Source: Nannocystis exedens (GTDB lineage: Bacteria > Myxococcota_A > Polyangia > Nannocystales > Nannocystaceae). Taken from it: 64,000 bases of DNA. Location: assembly GCF_002343915.1 (NCBI RefSeq), contig NZ_NETK01000001.1, forward strand, positions 1,240,001 to 1,304,000. The letters are read 5' to 3'. This document shows positions 25,076-31,524 of the stretch, piece by piece. The translations under genes and the position numbers were made by a program. The notes under the pieces were generated by a model. It saw only the letters and a program-made list of their open reading frames with translations, was not told the DNA's origin and searched no databases. Within the stretch, counting starts at the first letter, position 1. Every line of letters begins with the position of its first letter.

Positions 25076-26542
25076 ATGCTTCATCAGAAGATGTACGGAC
25101 CTGCGGCGGTCGTGCTGGCGTGCGTGACGACTTTCGGCTGCAGCGACCCCGGCCCGGGGCTCGACAGCGCCACCGACACCACCACGGCGAGCACCGACAC
25201 CACCGCAGGCACCGCCGGCACCGACGCGCCGACCACCACCGGCGCGCCCGAGGCCGAGCCCGTCACCTGGCATCAGCACATCGCCCCGCTCTTCGTGCAG
25301 AAGTGCAGCGGCTGCCACATCGACGGCGGCATCGCTCCCTTCTCGCTGGCCAGCTACGAGGCCGCCGAGCCGTTCGCGGTCGCGGCCCTCGACGCCGTCC
25401 TGCGCGGCACGATGCCCCCGTTTTTGGCCGACGAGACCGACGACTGTCAGCCGCGGCACGGCTGGCAGGACGACCCGCGGCTCGGCGACGACGAGCTCGA
25501 GCTGCTGCGCGCGTGGGTCGACCAGGGCGCGCCCGCAGGCGACCCCGCCACCGCCGCGCCGCTGCCCGAGCCGCCCGAGGTCGAGCTGACCGACGCCGAC
25601 GTGCGCGTCCAGATCCCCACCCCCGTCTCGATCGACGGCGACAAGGACCTGTTCCTCTGCTTCAGCGTCGACCCCGGCTTCGAGGACGACACCTGGATCG
25701 ACGCCGTCCAGATCAGCGCCGGCAACCCGCAGGTCGTGCACCACGTGCTCGCCTACGTCGACGAGAGCGGCGCCTCGGCCGACAAGGTCAACGAGGACGG
25801 CTACTACCCCTGCTTCGGCGGCCCCGGCATCAACAGCGCCAACCTGATCGCCGCCTGGGCGCCGGGCATGACCCCGTTCGAGATGCCGCCGAACGTCGCC
25901 TCGCGGGTCGTCGCCGGCTCGCGGATCGTCATGCAGGTCCATTACCACCCGACGGGCAAGCCCGAGCTCGACAGCGCGACCTCGCTGGACCTGCGGATCC
26001 GCGACACCATCCCCGAGTACGTCGGCATGCTGGCGCTGATCGGCAACAGCGAGGGCCCGCAGCTCTTGCCGAGCGAGCACGACGACAACGGCTACCCCGA
26101 GTTCCGGATCCCCGCCGGCGTGGAGCACCACGTCGAGCAGATGCTGTTCAAGCTCAACGACGTCCCGCCGCTGCGCGTGTTCGCCGTCGGCACGCACATG
26201 CACTACGTCGGCACCGACATGCTGATCGGCCTCCAGCGCTCCAGCCCCACCGACGGCGAGCCGGCCAGCGAGTGCCTGCTGCAGACCCCCGGCTGGGACT
26301 TCAACTGGCAGCGCGCCTACAGCTACGACGCCCCGCTCGACGCCGTCCCGCGGGTCGACAGCGGCGACGAGCTGTACCTGCGCTGCACCTACAACAACAG
26401 CATGTCGAACCCGTTCGTCGTCCAGGCGCTGGCCGAGCAGGGCCTCGACGCGCCGAAGGACGTCCACCTCGGCGAGGAGACCCTCGACGAGATGTGCCTC
26501 GCCGTGGTCGGCGTCGCCATCGCCCTCAAAGACGCGATCTGA
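25076..26542 (+). CDS. PHM-like copper monooxygenase lipoprotein with c-type heme site
   Basis: 488 aa from ATG 25076 (GAGAGG upstream). Lipobox TTFGC (Cys22) and a Thr/Ala stalk are followed by a cytochrome-c-like segment with CSGCH (Cys77) and a distal GTMPPF Met. The large C-terminal region resembles copper type II ascorbate-dependent monooxygenases (PHM/DBH fold): VVHHVLAYVD, IVMQVHYHPTG, GTHMHYVGTDM and a late Cys/Asn-rich LYLRCTYNNSMSN carry the His-X-His and Met ligands expected for two copper sites. It is a predicted periplasmic or surface oxidoreductase with an attached heme electron carrier; the substrate is unknown. A paralogue lies at 29564-30958 on the other strand. Confidence 0.82.
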   Translation: MLHQKMYGPAAVVLACVTTFGCSDPGPGLDSATDTTTASTDTTAGTAGTDAPTTTGAPEAEPVTWHQHIAPLFVQKCSGCHIDGGIAPFSLASYEAAEPFAVAALDAVLRGTMPPFLADETDDCQPRHGWQDDPRLGDDELELLRAWVDQGAPAGDPATAAPLPEPPEVELTDADVRVQIPTPVSIDGDKDLFLCFSVDPGFEDDTWIDAVQISAGNPQVVHHVLAYVDESGASADKVNEDGYYPCFGGPGINSANLIAAWAPGMTPFEMPPNVASRVVAGSRIVMQVHYHPTGKPELDSATSLDLRIRDTIPEYVGMLALIGNSEGPQLLPSEHDDNGYPEFRIPAGVEHHVEQMLFKLNDVPPLRVFAVGTHMHYVGTDMLIGLQRSSPTDGEPASECLLQTPGWDFNWQRAYSYDAPLDAVPRVDSGDELYLRCTYNNSMSNPFVVQALAEQGLDAPKDVHLGEETLDEMCLAVVGVAIALKDAI

Positions 26543-26554
26543 ACGGCAGTCTCC

Positions 26555-26582
26555 GAGGACAGGTCCTTGAGGGCCTGTCCTC
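26555..26582. repeat. GAGGACAGG/CCTGTCCTC hairpin between convergent genes
   Basis: Perfect 9-bp arms (26555-26563, 26574-26582) with a 10-nt loop, 12 bp after the stop of the PHM-like gene. Further CATGGACAT and CCTGTCCTTCGGACCC units follow to 26630. Convergent gap between stops at 26542 and 26637. Confidence 0.85.
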
Positions 26583-26636
26583 ATGGACATAGCCGATGGT
26601 ACCTGCGCGATCGAGCCTGTCCTTCGGACCCGTCGA

Positions 26637-27179
26637 TTACATGTCGCCGAGCATGTCGATGCCGCGCGCGCGCGACGTCTCGACCGCGCCGGGCTGGACC
26701 TTGCCGGGCCTGGGCGCCTCGGGCTCGGGCGCGTCGCCGTCGCGCCACACGCAGCCGAACACCCGGGTGGTCGCCCGCGCGGCCTCGGTCGCGGCCGCGC
26801 ACTCGCCGTCGAGCGCGGGCTCCCGCCTGGGGTCGGCCTTGGCCGCCAGCCAGGTCGCCAGCTGGGCCTCGAGCGCCCGCGTGTGCGCGTCGCGGTCGCG
26901 GCTCGGCACCTTGTCGGCGATGCAGGCCCGGTAGCGCTCGGCGTAGGCGTCGCAGGCCGCGACGCCTGTCTTGCCGTCGGCGACGGCGACCGGCGGCGCG
27001 GCAGCGGGCGGCGGCTCGGGCCGCGTCTCGGGCACGGCGGCGATCGTCGGCGGCACCACTTCGGGCGCGGGTGCGGCCGGCGGCGCGGCCTTCGTTTCGG
27101 GCGTGGGGGCGGACTCCGGCGCGGCGCAGGCGACGAGCCACAGTCCGCAGAGCAAGGTGCAGGGGCGCGAGAGCGACAT
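26637..27179 (-). CDS. Small Pro/Ala-rich lipoprotein
   Basis: 180 aa. GGAGG precedes the ATG. Lipobox LVAC (MSLSRPCTLLCGLWLVACAA), then a Pro/Ala/Glu-rich spacer (about 20-70). A compact helical domain follows with four Cys (GVAACDAYAERYRACIADKV; DGECAAATEAARATTRVFGC); the C-X9-C pairing suggests two disulfides in a helical hairpin. It ends in an acidic/Pro tail. The DAYAERYRACIADKVP pattern recurs in small myxobacterial lipoproteins but has no assigned role. Convergent with the PHM-like gene. Confidence 0.7.
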   Translation of the reverse strand: MSLSRPCTLLCGLWLVACAAPESAPTPETKAAPPAAPAPEVVPPTIAAVPETRPEPPPAAAPPVAVADGKTGVAACDAYAERYRACIADKVPSRDRDAHTRALEAQLATWLAAKADPRREPALDGECAAATEAARATTRVFGCVWRDGDAPEPEAPRPGKVQPGAVETSRARGIDMLGDM

Positions 27180-27331
27180 CGATCCTCCAGTTCGAGCCGA
27201 GCAACGCCCGGGAAACGGCCTTGAGTTTCACGCCGATCGCAGGAAGATGAGACGGAAGATCGCCGCTTGCTCGCGCGTTCGCCAGATCGACCCCCATCAC
27301 CGCGCGTGGCCACGCGCACCCCGGCCTCGCG

Positions 27332-27508
27332 ATGCCCCGCCCCGTCCTCGCCTTCGCCCCCGCGTGTTCGACCTTGACCGCCCCCGCCGGCGCGCACGCC
27401 CGTGGCAACAGCGCGCTGGTGAGCCTCGACCGCCGGGTGCAAACGGCCGAGGCGGCCCTCGACGCCGGCCGCGAGGTCGCCCGCGCCGCTCGCTGCGGCG
27501 CCCTGTGA
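27332..27508 (+). CDS. Possible 58-aa small ORF
   Basis: ATG 27332 to TGA 27506-27508. It would encode a protein starting MPRPVLAFAPACSTLTAPAG and ending in an amphipathic helix (SLDRRVQTAEAALDAGRE, then CGAL). It has a signal-like hydrophobic start and lies 48 bp before the helical-repeat protein gene. No clear Shine-Dalgarno (the nearest purine run is weak). It may be a real small protein, a remnant, or chance; kept because its helix pattern is unlike the usual out-of-frame Arg-rich translations here. Confidence 0.25.
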   Translation: MPRPVLAFAPACSTLTAPAGAHARGNSALVSLDRRVQTAEAALDAGREVARAARCGAL

Positions 27509-27556
27509 AGCTTCCCCATGGTTTCTGTCCCTTCCACCATGTCCATGAGGTCAGCC

Positions 27557-28195
27557 ATGTCCCGACTCGCCCTCGCCCTGTCCCTCGCCGTCACCGGCGC
27601 CGTCGTCAGCCTCCCGAACGTCGCCGACGCCTGCGGCAACACCGTGCGCCGGCTCGTCGACAGCGGGCAGGAGTACGTCCAGCGGGCCGAGCTGCTGCTC
27701 GCCAAGGCCCAGTACCGCAAGGCGGTGAGCACGATCCGCGAGGCCTTCGGCGACAAGGCGATCGCCGCCCACATGAAGGGGCCCGGCGCGCACCTCCACG
27801 GCCGGGCCCAGCGGATCGTCGCCCTCGCGGTCGCGCGCAGCGGCGGCGCGGTGGCGATCGGCATGGACCTCGGCGGCGCGGCGCAGAGCCGCAAGGACGC
27901 CGCGATCGCCTGGGCCGTGCTCGCGCTGCGGCTGCAGGCCGGAGACCAGCCCACGCCCGCGCAGACCGCCGAGCTGGCCGAGGCCCTCGCCCGCCAGACC
28001 AGCGGCCGCGCCGAGGCCTACGACCTGCTCAAGGGCCTCGGCGACGGCGACCTCATGCCGACCGCGCAGGGCTGGGCCCTGCTCGCCGAGCTCAGCAAGG
28101 AGCGCGGCGACGTCGAGGGCAGCAAGACGGCCGTCGAGCGCTGCGTGAAGATGCGCGCCCGCGGCGTGAAGTGCGAGCTCACGGAACAGGCGTAG
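27557..28195 (+). CDS. Secreted helical-repeat (TPR-like) protein
   Basis: 212 aa with the start at 27557 (GAGGT about 7 nt upstream); in-frame ATGs at 27518, 27539 and 27545 lie in a CATG-rich leader resembling the repeat family. Signal peptide MSRLALALSLAVTGAVVSL with cleavage near VADA. The mature protein is helical, in two-helix units: EYVQRAELLLAKAQYRKAVS, AIAWAVLALRLQAGD, ALLAELSKERGDVEGSKTAV. It ends with a possible disulfide (ERCVKMRARGVKCEL). TPR-like periplasmic scaffold by appearance; no partner evident except the tetraheme lipoprotein, whose GTG start is 2 bp downstream, implying co-translation. Confidence 0.72.
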   Translation: MSRLALALSLAVTGAVVSLPNVADACGNTVRRLVDSGQEYVQRAELLLAKAQYRKAVSTIREAFGDKAIAAHMKGPGAHLHGRAQRIVALAVARSGGAVAIGMDLGGAAQSRKDAAIAWAVLALRLQAGDQPTPAQTAELAEALARQTSGRAEAYDLLKGLGDGDLMPTAQGWALLAELSKERGDVEGSKTAVERCVKMRARGVKCELTEQA

Positions 28196-28197
28196 CG

Positions 28198-29484
28198 GTG
28201 CGACGCCAGCCCGAGCTCGTCCGGCCGCGGACGCGTCGCCGCAGCTGCGCCCCGCTGCTCGCTGTCTTTTCGCTCCTGTCGTGCGGGACAGGTCCCCAGG
28301 ACCCTGTCCGGGCGGACATACCACCCGCCCCGCCGCCAGCCGCCCCGCAGATCGCCCTCGAGCCGCCCGCCGATCCGGCCGCGGTCGCGCGCGGCCAGGC
28401 GCTGATCGACCGCTTCGAGTGCGTGCGCTGCCACGACCTCCCCGGGCGTGAGCCGGCGCCGCTCGAGAAGCACTGCGTCCGCTGCCACCAGGACATCCTC
28501 GCCGGCCGGTTCCCGGCCCCGCCCGGGACCTTGCGCGAGTGGCAGGGCCACATCACTCACCTCACCGACGTCCCGGCGCTGCACGGCCTCGATCGCTTTC
28601 GCCGGGCCTGGCTGGCCGGGTGGCTGCACACCCCGCACGACCTGCGACCGGGCCTCGATTCGACCATGCCGCGCCTGGCTCTCGGGACAGCCGAGGCCGC
28701 CGACCTGGCCGCCGCGCTGATCCCCGCCGCCGAGGCCGCCGCGCCCGCGGCCGGCGACCTCGCCCGCGGCCGCGAGCTGTTCGGCGACAAGTCGTGCGCC
28801 CTCTGCCACCGCTTCACCGGCGCGCCGAACATCGCCCCGGCAGCCAGACTGCCGGTCCCGCTCGACGAGGCCCAGCTCCAGCGCGGCCTGGCGCAGGCCC
28901 CCGACCTCCGGTTCACGCGCGAGCGCATGCGCCCGGCCGCGCTGGTCGCGTGGCTGCTCGACCCGCCGCGGCACAAGCCCGGCACGCCGATGCCGAAGAT
29001 CCCGCTCGACGAGGCCGACGCGCGGGCGCTCGCCGCTTACGTCACCGAGGTCCCGCTCGAACCCCCGCCCGCGCCGAAGCACGTGCAGCGCCTGCCGCTG
29101 CTCGAGCGCCGCGTCACCTGGGCCGAGGTCGAGGCCAAAGTTTTTAAAAGGACGTGCTGGCACTGCCACTCCGATCCGGACTACGCGCGCGGCGACGGCG
29201 GTCCGGGCAACAGCGGCGGCTACGGCTTCACCCCGCGGCGGCTCGACCTCGCCTCCTACACCGGGATCGCCTCCGGCAGCGTCGGCGACGACGGCAAGCG
29301 GCGCAGCGTGTTCGCCCCGCTGGCCGACGGCACCCCGCGGATCGTCGCCCACATGCTGGCGCGCCACGCCGAGGTCGAGGGCGCCGCGCCCGAGCTGCGC
29401 GGCATGCCGCTCGGCCTCACCCCGGTGCCGCTGGCCGACATCCAGCTCGTCGACACCTGGATCGCCCAGGGCCGCCCGCAGTAG
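28198..29484 (+). CDS. Tetraheme c-type cytochrome lipoprotein
   Basis: 428 aa from GTG 28198, which directly follows the previous stop (TAG-CG-GTG). Lipobox FSLLSC with Cys29, so it is a lipid-anchored periplasmic electron carrier. Four CXXCH heme sites: CVRCH at 75-79 and 93-97, CALCH near 200, CWHCH near 320. Downstream Met-containing stretches (STMPRLAL, GTPMPKIPLDEADARALAAY) match class I cytochrome c sixth ligands. The protein reads as two or three mono/diheme cytochrome c domains in a row. It neighbours two heme-copper PHM-like lipoproteins, suggesting a common redox chain. Hairpin repeats encode the residues right after the lipid Cys (GTGPQDPVRAD). Confidence 0.85.
   Translation: MRRQPELVRPRTRRRSCAPLLAVFSLLSCGTGPQDPVRADIPPAPPPAAPQIALEPPADPAAVARGQALIDRFECVRCHDLPGREPAPLEKHCVRCHQDILAGRFPAPPGTLREWQGHITHLTDVPALHGLDRFRRAWLAGWLHTPHDLRPGLDSTMPRLALGTAEAADLAAALIPAAEAAAPAAGDLARGRELFGDKSCALCHRFTGAPNIAPAARLPVPLDEAQLQRGLAQAPDLRFTRERMRPAALVAWLLDPPRHKPGTPMPKIPLDEADARALAAYVTEVPLEPPPAPKHVQRLPLLERRVTWAEVEAKVFKRTCWHCHSDPDYARGDGGPGNSGGYGFTPRRLDLASYTGIASGSVGDDGKRRSVFAPLADGTPRIVAHMLARHAEVEGAAPELRGMPLGLTPVPLADIQLVDTWIAQGRPQ
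28275..28318. repeat. Two hairpin repeats at the lipobox of the tetraheme gene
   Basis: CCTGTC (28275-28280)/GACAGG (28287-28292), with the lipobox Cys codon in its loop, and TGTCC-GGGC-GGACA (28305-28318). Both are in frame and supply the N-terminal residues of the mature lipoprotein. Confidence 0.7.
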
Positions 29485-29493
29485 CGACGCGTC

Positions 29494-29550
29494 CTGGAGG
29501 ACATGTCCCCACGAGCCTGTCCTCCAGCACATGCCCCCCGGAACATGCCC
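29494..29550. repeat. CTGGAGGACA/TGTCCTCCAG hairpin between convergent genes
   Basis: Perfect 10-bp arms (29494-29503, 29518-29527) enclosing a 14-nt loop with another CATGTCC unit; CACATGCCCC and GGAACATGCCCC follow. It fills the 79-bp convergent gap between stops at 29484 and 29564. Confidence 0.85.
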
Positions 29551-29563
29551 CTCGTGCCCGGTC

Positions 29564-30958
29564 TCACTGGACCGGGCTGACCGTCAGGACCGCCAGGCAC
29601 ATCTCGTCGCCGGTGCCCTCGCCCCAGAAGATGTCGACCGGGTCGAGCTGGACCCCGTCCACGATCGGCTGGTTGGCGGCGCTGTTGTCCCACTCGCAGG
29701 TCAGCCGCAGGCGGTCGCCGGGCTTGACCGTCATCGGCGCCTTCAGCCGGTAGCCGCCCTGCCAGCTGAAGTCCCAGTTCGGGATGTAGAGCGCGCACTC
29801 GTCCTCGGCGCCCTGGCGGTCGAGCTCGAGGCTGGCCCGGCGGCCGCGCGTGTGCATGTGCAGGCTGACCTCGTGCATCACGAACGGCTCGCCGTTCTGG
29901 ACCCCGGCCTGGGGGAAGAAGTCGCCGATGAAGCTGGTGAGGTCGACCTCGAAGTCGTGGACGACGCGCGGCTCGCCGGCGGGGATCTGCATGCTCCCAC
30001 CGAGCCACTCGGGGTTGGTGAACGGGATCACGTGCAGCGGCACCTCGACGCTGTCGGCCAGCTTGAGCCGCAGGCGGGTCCGGTCGGCCGGGCCGCCCGT
30101 GTCCATCGGGTGGTAGTGCATCTGCAGCACGATCGCGCTGCCGGGCTGGACGGGGATCCCGCGCCTCTCGTCGAGCGAGGGCTGGGTCCCGGGCGCCCAC
30201 GCGCCGAGCCACTGCTGCGAGAAGCCGCCGCCGCCCGGGCTGCCGAAGCAGGTGTAGCCGGGCCCCTCGTCGGCCGCGTCGAGGTTTTTATACGTGGTGA
30301 CGCTGCCCGGCGGGATCAGGAACGCGATCGCGTGATGCACGATCGGCCGCACGTCGGGCACCACGTCGAAGCCGACCACGTACTTCAGCTGGTCTTCGGG
30401 CCAGTCGAGCACGAAGCAGCGGTAGTCGTCGGGCGACTGGGTCGCCAGGTACGGCTCGGGCAGCGGCAGGTCGAGGTCCCACGCGATGGACGGCGCCTCC
30501 GGACCGCTCGGCGGCGCGTCGGCGGGGTCGCCGAGCGGCGCGCCGTCGTCGATCCACGTCAGCAACACCTCGCGGTCGGCCGCCGGCAGCGAACGGTCGT
30601 GATCGTAGCGGTTGCACTCCGCCGCCGGCGGCCACGGCGGCATCGTCCCGTCGAGGATCGCCGGCGCGAGCACGCCGGCGAACATCTGCGCCTCCTCGGC
30701 GGTCGCCAGCGAGAACGGCGCGACGTCGCCCGGCCGATGACAGGTCGCGCAGTGCTTGTCGAGGATCGCCTTGGTGTCGCGCCAGTAGGTGTAGCGCCAG
30801 TCGCTCGCGTCCCCGGTGGTCCCGGTCGCAGGCTCGCCGCCGGAGCTGCCGTCGGTCGTGCCCGCGGCGGCGCTCCCCTCCTCGTCGCCGGCCGGAGCCG
30901 CATTCTGACAGCCGAGAGCGAAGACACCGAGGACAGCGAGGGCGAGGCGGCGGTTCAT
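29564..30958 (-). CDS. PHM-like copper monooxygenase lipoprotein with c-type heme site (paralogue)
   Basis: 464 aa from ATG 30958; upstream codons are not convincing. Lipobox FALGC (Cys17), then a Gly/Thr/Ser/Glu linker. The c-type heme segment has CATCH near residue 70 and GTMPPWPP as the Met side. The catalytic region mirrors the gene at 25076: VRPIVHHAIAFLIPPG, IVLQMHYHPMDT, EVSLHMHTRGRR, LYIPNWDFSWQGGYRL, LTCEWDNSAANQP. The HxH pairs and the late His/Met pattern fit PHM-type copper ligands. The two copies share architecture but differ throughout, so the duplication is old. Predicted surface or periplasmic oxidoreductase with unknown substrate; convergent with the tetraheme lipoprotein gene. 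Confidence 0.82.
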   Translation of the reverse strand: MNRRLALAVLGVFALGCQNAAPAGDEEGSAAAGTTDGSSGGEPATGTTGDASDWRYTYWRDTKAILDKHCATCHRPGDVAPFSLATAEEAQMFAGVLAPAILDGTMPPWPPAAECNRYDHDRSLPAADREVLLTWIDDGAPLGDPADAPPSGPEAPSIAWDLDLPLPEPYLATQSPDDYRCFVLDWPEDQLKYVVGFDVVPDVRPIVHHAIAFLIPPGSVTTYKNLDAADEGPGYTCFGSPGGGGFSQQWLGAWAPGTQPSLDERRGIPVQPGSAIVLQMHYHPMDTGGPADRTRLRLKLADSVEVPLHVIPFTNPEWLGGSMQIPAGEPRVVHDFEVDLTSFIGDFFPQAGVQNGEPFVMHEVSLHMHTRGRRASLELDRQGAEDECALYIPNWDFSWQGGYRLKAPMTVKPGDRLRLTCEWDNSAANQPIVDGVQLDPVDIFWGEGTGDEMCLAVLTVSPVQ

Positions 30959-31524
30959 CGAGCGGACTCCTATCGTCGCCCACCGTATCACCGCGCGCGG
31001 GTCCGCCGGGCCGCGCGGACACGGCCCCCCTCGTGAGTCCGCGCGCACGCCTCCGTGTTCCGGGGCCGCCGGGCCCCGGCCCGACGCTGTCTCGAAAGCC
31101 ATCTCCAATTTTCCTCTTCCGCCGCGACGACTCGAGGAACTCCCGGAAGCAGCGAGCGTCCGTTCCGGCGCCTCCCGCACGAGCGCCCGTCGCAGGACCC
31201 GGACGACCCTGTCCTCGAGGACATGTCGCCAGAGCAGCGCTCTCCCTCGCCGCCAGCCCTTAAAGACATGCCCGTTCGGGCAGGTTGTTTCTAAAACATT
31301 TGCTCACCGCCGACGCCCGCGCCGCGCTCGCGGCGCCCGTCGCCGCGCCCATGCCGTCGGCGGCGCGACCGGGTTTGCACGCCGTCGCTCGCCGCGCACG
31401 GCGACCACGCCGCCGGAGGGAGCGCGCTCACATCGGCCGCAGAACTCCGCTCCACGGCCTGCTGCGTCGGCGCGGCCCTGGGCTCGCGCTTTCACGGGCG
31501 GCGGGCGTCATGTAGCGTGCCGCC
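30959..31524. other. 566-bp intergenic region between divergent genes, with repeats
   Basis: Promoter region for the PHM-like gene (left) and the rhodanese fusion gene (right). Palindrome-family units occupy 31205-31290, including the perfect TGTCCTCGAGGACA (31210-31223) and AAAGACATGCCCGTTCGGGCAGG. Open frames here are Arg/Pro-rich with no recognisable domain. No clear -35/-10. Confidence 0.5.
31210..31223. repeat. TGTCCTCGAGGACA palindrome in a divergent gap
   Basis: Perfect 14-bp palindrome followed by CATGTC; a second unit at 31263-31285 has GACATGCCC-GTTC-GGGCAGG. One of few family copies in a divergent gap rather than at gene ends. Confidence 0.7.

Noticed and set aside
24746..27442. 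898-aa minus-strand open frame
   Set aside because: Antisense to the PHM-like gene and out of frame with the small lipoprotein gene it also covers; composition is shadow-like.
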